64,000 bases of DNA from Thiothrix winogradskyi (GCF_021650935.1 NZ_CP091244.1:1302001-1366000); one strand, 5' to 3'. Shown: positions 26,583 through 36,079, counted from the first letter of the stretch. Program-made: numbers and translations. Notes: a model not told the origin generated them from the sequence alone.

Positions 26583-27677
26583 ATGACAACAATAATTCAG
26601 CGTCCTGATGTGGCAGTGATCGTGTTAACCCGCAATGCGGGGCGCTTGTGGCCGGAATGGATTAAGGCGATTCAGCACCAGACCGTACAGGCGGGACGTT
26701 ATTTGGTGATTGATTCGCTGTCGGAAGATCACACGGCTAAATTGGCAGTGGCAGCAGGTTTGGAAGTGCAACGGATTCATCCGCGTGCTTTTAGTCACGG
26801 CGGAACCCGCCAGTTGGCGGCAGAATTGTGTCCTGATGCCGAGTTTCTGGTGTATTTGACGCAAGATGCCATCCTCAAACAGGCGGATTCGCTGGAGCAG
26901 TTGCTCAAACACGCGGATGACGATAGCCATGTGGCGATGGTGTACGGGCGGCATTTGGCGCGTGCGGATGCGGATCATTTGGAATGTCATGCGCGTGGTT
27001 TCACTTACCCAGCGACATCTTCGGTGCGTGACCGCGAAAGCTTTAAAACCCTGGGGTATCGTGCGGCGTTTGCCTCCGATGTGTATGCGGTGTATCGCGC
27101 CAGTGCCTTGCGCAGTATTGGTGGGTTTCCACAACACATTATCGTGAGCGAAGACAGTTATGTGGCAGCGCGGCTGTTGCTGGCGGGGTGGAAAACGGTG
27201 TATTCAGCGGAAAGCACGGTGGAACATTCGCACCGTTATTCCTTATTGCAGGTTTTCCGGCGTTATTTTGATGTGGGGGTGTTCCACGCCTCGGAACAGC
27301 CCTTGATGCAAGCCGTTGGTGCGCCGGATCGTGAAGCGGGTACGTATGTGCGTTCGTTGATCCGCTATTTATACGAGCGCCAGAAATGGTTATTGCCTTT
27401 GGCAGCGTTGCAAACCTTGGTGAAATTGCTTGGCTTCCGTTTGGGAAAGCGTTACCAGCAATTACCCGCCAGTATTTGTCGACTGATTAGTGTGCAGCGT
27501 GCCTATTGGGTGGATGGTGTAGAGGGAGAGGATGGCGCACACAGGGGTGCGCCCCTACCCATCACTCGTAGGGGTGTATTGCATACGCCCTCTTTAGGGG
27601 CGATTAAGCACAAAAAGTGTGAAAAAACAGCGAAAAGTTTGTTACAGAATCTTGATAGAGAAAGATTTGAATATTAG
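26583..27677 (+). CDS. Family 2 glycosyltransferase (rhamnosyltransferase-like), last gene of the operon
   Basis: This 364-residue enzyme has VAVIVLTRNAGRLWPEWI, VIDSLSEDHTA, RAFSHGGTRQLAAELC and the metal site YLTQDAIL, as in RfbN/RfbF-type rhamnosyltransferases. The SEDSYVAARLLLAGW and HSHRYSLLQVFRRYF blocks are typical of the acceptor half. ATG 26583 follows AGGGAGAT. The last 50 residues, from about 316, are atypical (GAHRGAPLPITRRGVLHTPS) and are encoded partly by a palindromic repeat, so the native C terminus may have been replaced. Confidence 0.85.
   Translation: MTTIIQRPDVAVIVLTRNAGRLWPEWIKAIQHQTVQAGRYLVIDSLSEDHTAKLAVAAGLEVQRIHPRAFSHGGTRQLAAELCPDAEFLVYLTQDAILKQADSLEQLLKHADDDSHVAMVYGRHLARADADHLECHARGFTYPATSSVRDRESFKTLGYRAAFASDVYAVYRASALRSIGGFPQHIIVSEDSYVAARLLLAGWKTVYSAESTVEHSHRYSLLQVFRRYFDVGVFHASEQPLMQAVGAPDREAGTYVRSLIRYLYERQKWLLPLAALQTLVKLLGFRLGKRYQQLPASICRLISVQRAYWVDGVEGEDGAHRGAPLPITRRGVLHTPSLGAIKHKKCEKTAKSLLQNLDRERFEY
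27546..27580. repeat. Palindromic repeat near the 3' end of a glycosyltransferase gene
   Basis: GCCCCTAC (27551-27558) pairs with GTAGGGGT (27568-27575). The stem extends outward through G-T pairs to about 13 bases and is followed by ATTGCATACGCCC. The GTAGGGG...CGCCC type recalls widespread short dispersed repeats. It is read in frame. Confidence 0.55.
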
Positions 27678-27738
27678 TATATTCTCATATTGTTAATGAT
27701 CGATTTAACACTCCTCCATCCTCCTTTGGTGGTAATTG

Positions 27739-27766
27739 CGCGGCTCACCTGAGCCGCGTTTTTTTA
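27739..27766 (+). terminator. Intrinsic terminator of the polysaccharide operon
   Basis: CGCGGCTC (27739-27746), loop ACCT and GAGCCGCG (27751-27758) are followed by seven T. The region 27678-27982 has no gene: it holds this terminator, a second one at 27822-27851 and then the leader of rplM. Confidence 0.9.
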
Positions 27767-27821
27767 TGTTGAATGCGCTCGCGTTGGTTGTTAGGTTTTT
27801 CATGTGTTTGTCTCTTTATTG

Positions 27822-27851
27822 TGCCTCCCCGTTGGTGTGAGGCATTTTTTT
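27822..27851 (+). terminator. Second terminator-like hairpin upstream of rplM
   Basis: TGCCTC (27822-27827) pairs with GAGGCA (27839-27844) and is followed by seven T. It lies 60 bases past the operon terminator and 130 bases before rplM. It may be a backup terminator, the end of a short RNA, or an attenuator in the ribosomal protein leader. Confidence 0.55.
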
Positions 27852-27982
27852 GTCGAGAGTTGGGCGCTAAACACTTGAGAATTTCCAGCATTTCCCCTAG
27901 AATGCCGCGTTTCTTTGTTCCCCCACCTTTATCAGGTTTGGGGTGGATCGGCAAAACAGATTTAAGAAGTGGATTGAGCAAG

Positions 27983-28411
27983 ATGAAAACATTCAGTGCA
28001 AAGCCAGCTGAGGTCAAACGCGACTGGTACGTCGTTGACGCCCAAGGTAAGGCGTTAGGCCGTTTGGCCTCCGAAGTTGCCCGGCGTTTGCGTGGCAAGC
28101 ACAAGCCAGAGTACACCCCGCACGTTGATACCGGCGATTACATCGTCATCATTAACGCTGACAAAGTAGGTATTACTGGTAACAAAGCCAAAGACAAAAC
28201 CTATCACCATCATACCGGCTACATCGGTAACATGCGTTCCTTCACCTTTGAAAAAATGCAACAACGCGCACCGGGTCGGGTCATTGAACTCGCGGTTAAA
28301 GGCATGTTGCCAAAGAATCCACTGGGTCGCGCCATGTACCGTAAAATGAAAATTTACGCTGGCACAGAACATAACCACCAAGCACAGCAGCCACAGGCGC
28401 TGGACTTTTGA
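27983..28411 (+). CDS. rplM: Ribosomal protein L13
   Basis: This 142-residue protein of the large ribosomal subunit is full length. It begins MKTFSAKPAEVKRDWYVVDA and has the conserved GRLASEVARRLRGKHKPEYTPH and AVKGMLPKNPLGRAMYRKMKIY blocks. ATG 27983 is chosen by family alignment; the frame is open further upstream but without homology. It is 17 bases upstream of rpsI, the usual conserved pair. Confidence 0.98.
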   Translation: MKTFSAKPAEVKRDWYVVDAQGKALGRLASEVARRLRGKHKPEYTPHVDTGDYIVIINADKVGITGNKAKDKTYHHHTGYIGNMRSFTFEKMQQRAPGRVIELAVKGMLPKNPLGRAMYRKMKIYAGTEHNHQAQQPQALDF

Positions 28412-28428
28412 TCGGGCAGGAATGAGAA

Positions 28429-28821
28429 ATGGCTGAAACACAATATTACGGCACTGGTCGTCGCAAATCTTCATCTGCCCGCGTGTTTATGCGTGCAGGT
28501 AGCGGTGCGATCACGGTTAACGGCAAAGCACTCGGCGACTTTTTCGGGCGTGAAACCGCCAGCATGGTCGTGCGTCAACCGCTATACACCGTTAACATGG
28601 CTGAGAAATTTGACATTAACGTCACGGTTGCTGGTGGTGGTATCACCGGTCAATCTGGCGCTATCCGCCTTGGCATTGCCCGTGCATTGCTGCAATACGA
28701 TGAAACCCTGCGCGGTGAGCTGAAGTCGGAAGGCTTCCTGACTCGTGACGCACGTAAGGTTGAACGTAAGAAGGTCGGCTTGCACAAAGCACGTCGGGCG
28801 ACACAGTTCTCCAAGCGTTAA
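28429..28821 (+). CDS. rpsI: Ribosomal protein S9
   Basis: This 130-residue small-subunit protein is complete. It has YYGTGRRKSSSARVFMRAG at the N terminus and the basic C-terminal tail RKVGLHKARRATQFSKR, which reaches the P-site tRNA. It is co-transcribed with rplM and followed by a terminator. Confidence 0.98.
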   Translation: MAETQYYGTGRRKSSSARVFMRAGSGAITVNGKALGDFFGRETASMVVRQPLYTVNMAEKFDINVTVAGGGITGQSGAIRLGIARALLQYDETLRGELKSEGFLTRDARKVERKKVGLHKARRATQFSKR

Positions 28822-28866
28822 TACGGTTGGTTTTTCAGTTTTTCTGAAAGCATCAAGCCGTGTATC

Positions 28867-28903
28867 AATAAAGCCACAGTGCGTCATTGCCTGTGGCTTT
28901 ATT
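28867..28903 (+). terminator. Terminator after rpsI
   Basis: AATAAAGCCACAG (28867-28879) and CTGTGGCTTTATT (28891-28903) form a 13-base perfect stem with U-rich 3' side. The gap 28822-29130 otherwise holds only the porin promoter and leader. Confidence 0.85.
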
Positions 28904-29027
28904 GCGTTTAACTGACTGAAATGTTAATAACTACCGTTTGTCGGCAGGGTGTGGATTTGACCAGCAAATCATGTGGCATTTCTGCAACATCTACAGTAAA
29001 CTTTGTAGCGTATTTGCAAAAAAGCAG

Positions 29028-29056
29028 TTGCAAGACGCTGGCAAGGGATGTATAAA
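29028..29056 (+). promoter_or_regulatory. Sigma-70 type promoter of the porin gene
   Basis: The -35 box TTGCAA (29028-29033), an exact 17-base spacer and the -10 box TATAAA (29051-29056) predict a start near 29063 and a leader of about 68 bases. The ribosome binding site AGGAG lies at 29119-29123. Confidence 0.7.
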
Positions 29057-29130
29057 TACTTCCGTCAGATTGAACAAATCGAAGATTAAATTTTAAAGAC
29101 AGGACAAACCTTCTTAATAGGAGTCGACTC

Positions 29131-30165
29131 ATGAAAAACATTCTCGCAATCGCAGTTGCTACTGCACTGATCGCCCCAGCCGCTGCAATGGCTGAAACTA
29201 CTCTGTACGGCAAACTGCACGCTTCCGCAGGCGAAGTTAAAGATGCTGCTGGCACTAAAACTACTGCAGTTGAAAGCCACTCTTCACGCTTTGGCATCAA
29301 AGGTTCCACCGAACTGAACGATGGCATGAGCGCTACTTACGGCCTGGAATACGGCTTGGATATAGATGGTGATAACGGCGGCGGCGCTGCTGCTGGCGGT
29401 AACGTAGGTACTACTGGTACTACTGGTGCTCCTTTGAGTGCTCGTAATACTTTCGTTGGTTTGAAAGGTGGTTTCGGTGAAGTTCGCTTAGGTCGCCATG
29501 ATACTCCAGCTAAATTGGCTACGGCTGGTTTGGATGTGTTTGCGGATACTTATGCTGATATGGCGAATATCATTAATGCTGATGCACACCGTGTTAATAA
29601 CGTTGTAGCATACATTAATAAGTTCGGTCCGGTCGGTTTTGCTGCTGCGCATTCAACAGGTATCGGTTCTGCTACTACTGGCGACGGTAGTGCTGAAGCT
29701 AACAGCGTAATGGCTAACTACAGCACTGGTCCTTTCTATGCTGGTTTGGGCTATACCGATGTTGATGGTGGTTCAATTGCTACTGGTACTGCTGGCGCAG
29801 GTGTTTCTGCTGCTGAGCATATTAACTTAGGTTTGGGTTACAAAGCTGAAGCTGGTCATGCTGTCAACTTCGTTATGGAAAATAGCTCAGGTGCTACTGC
29901 TGTAGAAGACGAAGCTATGATGTTGTCTGGCGTTGCTAAGATGGGTGCAGTTTCCTTTAAAGCGGCGGTTGCTCAGAGCGAGCGTTCTGGCGCTGCGGCA
30001 GGCTCCAACGGCAAGGAAGAAATGACTGCTATCGGTTTTGATTACGGTTTGGGTAAGAAAACCAGCGTATACATTCTCGGTACTGAGAACAAAAACACAG
30101 CTAAAGTTGAAGCAGGCGCTACTAAGACCACTGCAACTGTACTGGGTGTTGTTACTGAATTCTAA
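29131..30165 (+). CDS. Outer-membrane porin (general porin, Porin_4 type)
   Basis: This 344-residue trimeric-type beta-barrel porin has signal peptide KNILAIAVATALIAPAAAMA, first strand ETTLYGKLHASAG, the loop-strand motif SSRFGIKGSTELNDGMSATYGLEYGLD, the constriction-loop region AFVGLKGGFGEVRLGRHDTPAK-like block, and a C-terminal Phe for BAM recognition. Strong codon bias (many GGT, GCT, ACT), a consensus-like promoter and a strong terminator point to a major outer-membrane protein. Confidence 0.93.
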   Translation: MKNILAIAVATALIAPAAAMAETTLYGKLHASAGEVKDAAGTKTTAVESHSSRFGIKGSTELNDGMSATYGLEYGLDIDGDNGGGAAAGGNVGTTGTTGAPLSARNTFVGLKGGFGEVRLGRHDTPAKLATAGLDVFADTYADMANIINADAHRVNNVVAYINKFGPVGFAAAHSTGIGSATTGDGSAEANSVMANYSTGPFYAGLGYTDVDGGSIATGTAGAGVSAAEHINLGLGYKAEAGHAVNFVMENSSGATAVEDEAMMLSGVAKMGAVSFKAAVAQSERSGAAAGSNGKEEMTAIGFDYGLGKKTSVYILGTENKNTAKVEAGATKTTATVLGVVTEF

Positions 30166-30192
30166 TCCTTCGGGTTTAGTTGACAGTTAAAG

Positions 30193-30216
30193 AAAAGGCT
30201 CCTTCGGGAGCCTTTT
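30193..30216 (+). terminator. Terminator after the porin gene
   Basis: AAAAGGCTCC (30193-30202), tetraloop TTCG and GGAGCCTTTT (30207-30216) form a perfect stem that can also act on the opposite strand. Confidence 0.92.
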
Positions 30217-30235
30217 CGCGTTATAATTAAGCGCT

Positions 30236-30730
30236 ATGAAACACGCTATAAACCGTCAATGCCAGCCCTGTACCGCCTGTTGCGACGGCTGGGTACAAAT
30301 GAATATCAAGGGGGCGGATGTCTACCCCGGTTGCCCTTGCCCGCACAGTACCGGCAAAGGTTGCAACGATTACGCCAATCGCCCGATTGACCCTTGTGAC
30401 AATTTCAACTGCGGTTGGATTATCCCCAACAGCCCGCTGCCGGATTGGATGAAACCCAATGAAGCTAAAGTCATGGTGCTGTTCAACAAATTCCAATGGC
30501 GTGGTGTGCCGGTCGATGTGGCGATTCCCGTCGGTAAACGCATTCCCCCGCGAGCCTTGAATTGGCTGAAACAGTTTGCCGAGCAACACGGTCGCCCCTT
30601 GGTCTATTTGGAACAAGAAATCCTCGACGGCAAGTTTCAAAAAGATCAACAAGCGGTTGCTTATGGTCCGCCAGACTTCCAGCGCGAGGTCATGACACAG
30701 ATTGCCCAAGGCAAGCGCTTGTGGATTTAG
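30236..30730 (+). CDS. Cys-rich protein of unknown function (YkgJ-like cluster)
   Basis: This 164-residue cytoplasmic protein has an N-terminal Cys cluster (CQPCTACC, then CPCPHSTGKGC, CDNFNC) resembling the YkgJ/CxxCxxCC zinc-or-iron-binding family. The C-terminal half (about 75-164) is a mixed alpha/beta region without recognised motifs. No strong ribosome binding site precedes ATG 30236. It stands alone between the porin and the FAD/Fe-S oxidoreductase. Confidence 0.65.
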   Translation: MKHAINRQCQPCTACCDGWVQMNIKGADVYPGCPCPHSTGKGCNDYANRPIDPCDNFNCGWIIPNSPLPDWMKPNEAKVMVLFNKFQWRGVPVDVAIPVGKRIPPRALNWLKQFAEQHGRPLVYLEQEILDGKFQKDQQAVAYGPPDFQREVMTQIAQGKRLWI

Positions 30731-30806
30731 ATAATCCCTTCCGTTATAACAGGTTTTTTTCAATGGTGCAGCGCGGTACACTACGCATCTTTGCATAAGA
30801 GCATTC

Positions 30807-33800
30807 GTGAACGCCATGACAGCTACTCACCCGATTCGGGAAATTCCGTACAACTACACTTCATTCTCTGATAAGGAAATCGTGCAGCGCTTGTTGGGCG
30901 CACGTGCATGGGAAATCCTGCAAGCATTGCGTGAAAAGCGCGAAACCGGCATTTCGTCGCACATGTTGCTGGAAATTCTCGGTGATATGTGGGTGGTGCA
31001 GCGCAATCCTTACATCCACGATGATTTGCTGGAAAATCGCGAGCGGCGGCAATCGCTGTTCGACACCCTCAATGGACGGGTGGAAAAGATTGAAGAACGT
31101 GCCAACGGCAATGCCCTCACCCTAGAATTGATGCAGATTGCCCGCAGCGCGTTGACACAGTTTGCGGAGATGTTTCGGGCGGAATACGACTTGCGCGAGA
31201 AAACCCGCAAGCATCTGCAAAAAATTACCCGCAAAGACAATATTCAGTTTGACGGCTTGGCGCGGGTATCGCACGTCACCGATGCGACCGACTGGCGGGT
31301 GGAATTGCCCTTCGTGGTACTGACCCCGGACACCGAAGAGGAAATGGCGGCGTTGGTTGGCGAATGCATTGAGCTGGGGTTGACCGTGATTCCGCGCGGG
31401 GGTGGCACGGGTTATACCGGCGGCGCAGTGCCGTTGGATGCGCGTAGCGCGGTGATCAACACCGAAAAGCTCGAATCCCTCAGTGAAGTGCAATACCGCA
31501 ACGATTTGCCGGGCGTGGATAAAACCGTCGCGATAGTACGCACAGGGGCAGGGGTCATTACCCGCCGCGTGTCGGATTTGGCAGGCAAGCACGGTTTGGT
31601 GTTTGCGGTTGACCCGACGTCACAAGATGCCTCCACCATTGGCGGTAATATCGCCATGAATGCCGGTGGCAAAAAAGCGGTCTTGTGGGGAACCAGTCTC
31701 GACAATCTGCTCTCTTGGCGCATGGTCACGCCGGATGCGGACTGGTTGGAAGTCACGCGCCTGAATCACAATCTCGGCAAAATCCACGATCAGCAAACCG
31801 TGCAATTTTCGGTGCAACGTTTCCTCGCCGATGGCAAAACGCGCAAGGGTGAACAGGAAATCCTCACCTTTGAAGGGCGCTATTTCCGCAAAGAAGGGCT
31901 GGGAAAGGATGTCACCAATAAATTCCTTGGCGGTTTGCCCGGTATCCAGAAAGAAGGTTGTGACGGTTTAATCACCTCCGGCGAATTCATTTTGCACCGG
32001 ATGCCCGACCAAATTCGTACCGTCTGCCTGGAATTCTACGGCACGGATTTGCACGAAGCGGTTCCCGCGATTGTGGAGGTAAAAAACTACCTCGACGGGC
32101 GCAATGATGTGCTGCTGTCTGGTTTGGAGCATCTCGACGAACGTTACGTCAAAGCGGTGAAATACACCCCGAAAGGCGCTCGCGGCATGTTGCCGAAAAT
32201 GGTGCTGATTGCCGACATTGTGAGCGATGACGAAAAGGCTGTTGCCGAGTCGGCTGCCGAAGTGGTGCGTTTGGCGAATGCGCGGAATGCGGAAGGCTTC
32301 ATCGCGATTAGCCCGGAAGCGCGTCGCCAGTTTTGGGCAGATCGTTCGCGCACGGCGGCGATTGCGGCGCACACCAATGCCTTTAAAATCAACGAAGACG
32401 TGGTGATTCCGCTGCACAATTTGGCGCGTTACACCGAAGGCATCGAAACCCTCAATATCCGCCAGTCGATGCAAAACAAGCTGCGTATGATCGACGGTTT
32501 GCTGGAACATTTGGCGGGCGATTTGCCAGAATTACGGGCGGTGGCGGACTATGAAGCCAGTGCCGAACGCAGTTCCATTTGGGCAAACAAGCTGGCTCAT
32601 GCGGTGGATTACCTTCAGCAACGCAAAGTGCGTTGGGAACAAATTCTCGCGCATTTCGATGCACCTGCCGCTGCCCATCAGGATTTGCTGGATGACACCG
32701 CGAAAGCCGCACAACGCCCGCAAGATCGCATGATTGATTTACTATTGCGGCGCGAATTGCGCATTTCCTACCGCAAGGAAATCATCAAGCCGTTGCAGGA
32801 AATGTTTGCTGGGCGTGAATTAGAGCCGTTGATGCAGGCGATGGAAAAAATTCACAGCAAGATTCGCACCAGCCGTTTGTTCGTGGCACTGCATATGCAC
32901 GCGGGTGATGGCAATGTGCACACCAATATTCCGGTGAACTCCAACGATTATGGCATGTTGCACGAAGCCGAGCGCATGGTGGATGCGATTATGGTACTGG
33001 CGCGGGAATTGGATGGGGTCATTTCCGGCGAACACGGCATCGGCATTACCAAATTCCAGTATCTGGATGCGCGTGAAATCAACGAGTTTGCCGCGTATAA
33101 GCAAGATGTTGATCCACAAGGGCATTTCAACAAAGGTAAACTGCTGCCGGGGTCAGGTTTGCAGAATGCTTACACGCCGTCATTACGCTTGGTCGAGCGC
33201 GAGGCTTTATTGTTGGAACACAATGAGTTGGGTGCGCTGAACAACGACATTAAGGATTGTTTGCGTTGCGGTAAGTGTAAGCCGGTGTGCAATACGCACA
33301 TTCCGCGTGCCAATTTGCTGTATTCGCCGCGCAATAAAATTCTGGCAACGGGCTTGATGATTGAGGCATTTTTGTACGAAGAGCAAACGCGGCGTGGCGT
33401 TTCCATCCGCCATTTTGATGAAATGAACGATGTTGCCGATCATTGCACGGTGTGCCACAAGTGTTTCAACCCTTGCCCGGTGAATATCGACTTTGGCGAA
33501 GTCAGCGTGCGGATGCGCAGTATTTTGCGCGAACGTGGCAAGAAAAAAACCAGCCCAGTGACGTGGGCGTCGATGCAATTCCTGAATCTGAAAGACCCGA
33601 CGCAAATCAATATTATGCGTACCGGGATGATCAAATTCGGTTACAAGGCGCAACGTTTCGCGTATTCCTTGGCAAAAGCAGCGAATTTGTTAGGCGCTGA
33701 TAAACGTCCGGCGGCGACTTTGGGCAAACCGGCGATTAAAGAACAGGTGATTCAGTTCATTAAAAAGCCGTTACCGAAAGGGCTGCCCGCGAAAACCACT

Positions 33801-34670
33801 CGTGCGATGTTGGGCTTGGAAGACGATAGCGTGATTCCGATTTTGCGTGATCCGGTGAAAACAGCGGATAAACGTGGCGATGCGGTGTTCTATTTCCCCG
33901 GTTGCGGCTCGGAACGTTTGTTCAGTCAGGTAGGTTTGGCAACGTTGGCGATGCTATACGAAACGGGTGCGACCACGGTATTGCCACCGGGGTATTTGTG
34001 TTGTGGCTACCCGCAAAACGCGGGCGGTGATTTGAAGAAGGGGACGCAAATTTCCACCGAAAACCGCGTCTTGTTCCACCGCGTGGCGAATGCCTTGAGC
34101 TACCTCGACATTAAAACCGTGTTGGTATCGTGCGGAACGTGTATGGATCAGTTACTCAAATACGAGTTCAGCAAGATTTTCCCCGGTTGCCGCTTGCTCG
34201 ATATTCACGAATATTTGCTGGAAAAAGGCGTGAAAATGAACGGGGTGAGCGGGGTGCAATACGTGTACCACGACCCTTGCCACACGCCGATGAAGCAGGT
34301 TAACCCTTTGAAAGTTACGCAAGAATTGACGGGTTCCAACGTGGTTTTGAGCGAACGTTGCTGCGGGGAAGCGGGGACGTTTGCGATTAGCCGCCCGGAT
34401 ATTGCCAGCCAGTTACGTTTCCGCAAAGCCGAAAGCCTCAAAGCAGGCATCAAGGAGCTGACCGGCAGTGACATGGCGCAAGAGGGTAAGGTGAAAATCC
34501 TCACCTCTTGCCCTGCCTGCCAGCAAGGGCTGTCACGTTACGCCGATGATACTGGCATGGAAACCGATTACATCGTGGTGGAAATGGCGAATTATTTGCT
34601 GGGCAGTGATTGGCAGCAAGGGTTTGTTGGTAAAGCCACGCACGGTGGGATAGAGAAAGTATTGCTGTAA
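30807..34670 (+). CDS. FAD-linked oxidase/Fe-S fusion oxidoreductase (DUF3683 type)
   Basis: This 1287-residue fusion has an N-terminal DUF3683-like region (about 1-145). An FAD-binding domain of the PCMH type follows (LTVIPRGGGTGYTGGAVPLD; DPTSQDASTIGGNIAMNAGG), then the FAD-oxidase C domain with HMHAGDGNVHTNIPV and SGEHGIGITKFQYL. Two 4Fe-4S motifs are CLRCGKCKPVC and CTVCHKCFNPCP, and two CCG domains are FPGCGSE...LCCGYPQNAGG and DPCHTP...RCCGEAGTF. It combines GlcD-like and GlcF-like parts and is expected to oxidise a 2-hydroxy acid (lactate, glycolate or 2-hydroxyglutarate) into the quinone pool. Start GTG 30807 fits AAGAG; ATG 30816 is an alternative. Confidence 0.88.
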   Translation: MNAMTATHPIREIPYNYTSFSDKEIVQRLLGARAWEILQALREKRETGISSHMLLEILGDMWVVQRNPYIHDDLLENRERRQSLFDTLNGRVEKIEERANGNALTLELMQIARSALTQFAEMFRAEYDLREKTRKHLQKITRKDNIQFDGLARVSHVTDATDWRVELPFVVLTPDTEEEMAALVGECIELGLTVIPRGGGTGYTGGAVPLDARSAVINTEKLESLSEVQYRNDLPGVDKTVAIVRTGAGVITRRVSDLAGKHGLVFAVDPTSQDASTIGGNIAMNAGGKKAVLWGTSLDNLLSWRMVTPDADWLEVTRLNHNLGKIHDQQTVQFSVQRFLADGKTRKGEQEILTFEGRYFRKEGLGKDVTNKFLGGLPGIQKEGCDGLITSGEFILHRMPDQIRTVCLEFYGTDLHEAVPAIVEVKNYLDGRNDVLLSGLEHLDERYVKAVKYTPKGARGMLPKMVLIADIVSDDEKAVAESAAEVVRLANARNAEGFIAISPEARRQFWADRSRTAAIAAHTNAFKINEDVVIPLHNLARYTEGIETLNIRQSMQNKLRMIDGLLEHLAGDLPELRAVADYEASAERSSIWANKLAHAVDYLQQRKVRWEQILAHFDAPAAAHQDLLDDTAKAAQRPQDRMIDLLLRRELRISYRKEIIKPLQEMFAGRELEPLMQAMEKIHSKIRTSRLFVALHMHAGDGNVHTNIPVNSNDYGMLHEAERMVDAIMVLARELDGVISGEHGIGITKFQYLDAREINEFAAYKQDVDPQGHFNKGKLLPGSGLQNAYTPSLRLVEREALLLEHNELGALNNDIKDCLRCGKCKPVCNTHIPRANLLYSPRNKILATGLMIEAFLYEEQTRRGVSIRHFDEMNDVADHCTVCHKCFNPCPVNIDFGEVSVRMRSILRERGKKKTSPVTWASMQFLNLKDPTQINIMRTGMIKFGYKAQRFAYSLAKAANLLGADKRPAATLGKPAIKEQVIQFIKKPLPKGLPAKTTRAMLGLEDDSVIPILRDPVKTADKRGDAVFYFPGCGSERLFSQVGLATLAMLYETGATTVLPPGYLCCGYPQNAGGDLKKGTQISTENRVLFHRVANALSYLDIKTVLVSCGTCMDQLLKYEFSKIFPGCRLLDIHEYLLEKGVKMNGVSGVQYVYHDPCHTPMKQVNPLKVTQELTGSNVVLSERCCGEAGTFAISRPDIASQLRFRKAESLKAGIKELTGSDMAQEGKVKILTSCPACQQGLSRYADDTGMETDYIVVEMANYLLGSDWQQGFVGKATHGGIEKVLL

Positions 34671-34757
34671 AAATAAGTCTGACAAGTCGTTGCTTTTATC
34701 CGTTATTATTGCGCTGTGAAAATTCACAATATTCAAAATTTAGGAGGAGGAACGTTT

Positions 34758-36008
34758 ATGTGGCATTTATCTAAGTTTGCATTGGCTATTGCCGCCACGT
34801 GTGTTTGCAGCAGTGCAGCACACGCAGCGGGGTTCGCTTTGGCTAATCAATCGGCTTCCGGCACGGGCAATGCGTTTGCGGGTGGAGCAGCGGCGGCGGA
34901 AGATGCGTCGACCGCATGGTCTAATCCGGCGGCAATGTTGGAGTTGGGTTCTGGTAAGCATGTTAGCGTTTCGGCACATCTGGTGGTGCCGGAAGCTAAG
35001 TTTACCAATGGGGCATCCGGACCAATGACGGGTATTGACGATGACGGTGGTAACAATGGTGTGGTGCCGGGTCTTTATGGCGCACGCAGTATCAATGACA
35101 AGCTCAGTGTCGGGGTCAGTGTCAATGCACCGTTTGGTTTGGGTACTGAATATGCCGATAACTGGATCGGTCGTTACCATGCCACTGAGTCAACTATCAA
35201 GACGCTTAATGTTAATCCTTCAGTCGCGTACAAAATCAACGATCAGTGGAGTGTGGGCGCGGGGGTAAGTGCGCAAAAGTTTGATGTTGAACTCAAACGG
35301 ATGACACCGATACCCGGTTTGCCGGGCGACCACAAAGTGACCATTGCCGGTGATGCTACTTCCTTTGGTGTGAATGCTGGGGTGTTATTTAAGCCGAGCA
35401 CTAATACCCGTGTGGGGTTGAGCCACCGTTCCGGCATCGACCATGATTTGGAAGGCACGGTGAGTGCGCCTATCCCAGCAGCACATCCGGCAGCGGCGGC
35501 GTTAAATACGGCAGTTACGGCGGAAGCCAGTCTGCCTGCCAGTACTTCCTTATCCGTGGTGCAAAAAGTTAACGACAAGCTGGAGGTCATGGGTGACGTG
35601 ACCCGTACCGGATGGAGTAGCTTTGAGCGCCTGAAAGTTGTGCGTAGCGCTAATGGCTCAGTAGTGACCGATGATTATCAAGGGTGGGAAGATTCCGATC
35701 GTTATGCCCTAGGTGCTAATTACCAATACAATGATCGCCTGAAGCTACGGGTCGGTGTTGCTCGCGATAATACGCCCATTCCTAACGCGCAGTTGCGTAC
35801 CCCACGGACACCGGATAATGACCGTACTTGGGTGGCAGTCGGGGGTAATTACGAACTCGCTAAAGGTTTGGACGTGGATGTTGGCTATGTACACATCAGC
35901 ACCAAGGACACGCCAATTGATAACCGCAACGCGGCAGGTTTATTGCTGAATGGCAATTACGATAACAAAATGGATGTTGTCGGCGCTCAACTAAACTGGT
36001 CGTTCTAA
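34758..36008 (+). CDS. OmpP1/FadL-family outer-membrane channel
   Basis: This 416-residue hydrophobic-substrate channel has signal peptide FALAIAATCVCSSAAHA and mature N terminus AGFALANQSASGTGNAFAGG, the hatch signature of FadL/TodX proteins, followed by EDASTAWSNPAAML. It has a barrel repeat structure and a C-terminal Phe. ATG 34758 follows AGGAGGAGG. It imports long-chain fatty acids or other hydrophobic compounds; the substrate is unknown. It converges on the lipase-like gene. Confidence 0.92.
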   Translation: MWHLSKFALAIAATCVCSSAAHAAGFALANQSASGTGNAFAGGAAAAEDASTAWSNPAAMLELGSGKHVSVSAHLVVPEAKFTNGASGPMTGIDDDGGNNGVVPGLYGARSINDKLSVGVSVNAPFGLGTEYADNWIGRYHATESTIKTLNVNPSVAYKINDQWSVGAGVSAQKFDVELKRMTPIPGLPGDHKVTIAGDATSFGVNAGVLFKPSTNTRVGLSHRSGIDHDLEGTVSAPIPAAHPAAAALNTAVTAEASLPASTSLSVVQKVNDKLEVMGDVTRTGWSSFERLKVVRSANGSVVTDDYQGWEDSDRYALGANYQYNDRLKLRVGVARDNTPIPNAQLRTPRTPDNDRTWVAVGGNYELAKGLDVDVGYVHISTKDTPIDNRNAAGLLLNGNYDNKMDVVGAQLNWSF

Positions 36009-36029
36009 GCTGCTTTCACCGCATCCCTA

Positions 36030-36056
36030 ACCCTTCACCCGCAAGGGGTGGAGGGT
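36030..36056. terminator. Hairpin between convergent fadL-like and lipase-like genes
   Basis: ACCCTTCACCC (36030-36040) pairs with GGGTGGAGGGT (36046-36056) with one G-T pair. It may end both transcripts. Its sequence style (CCCTTCACCC...GGGTGGAGGG) also matches the palindromic repeats found inside genes in this window. Confidence 0.55.
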
Positions 36057-36079
36057 ATCAGAGAAGGTAGGCGGCGCTT

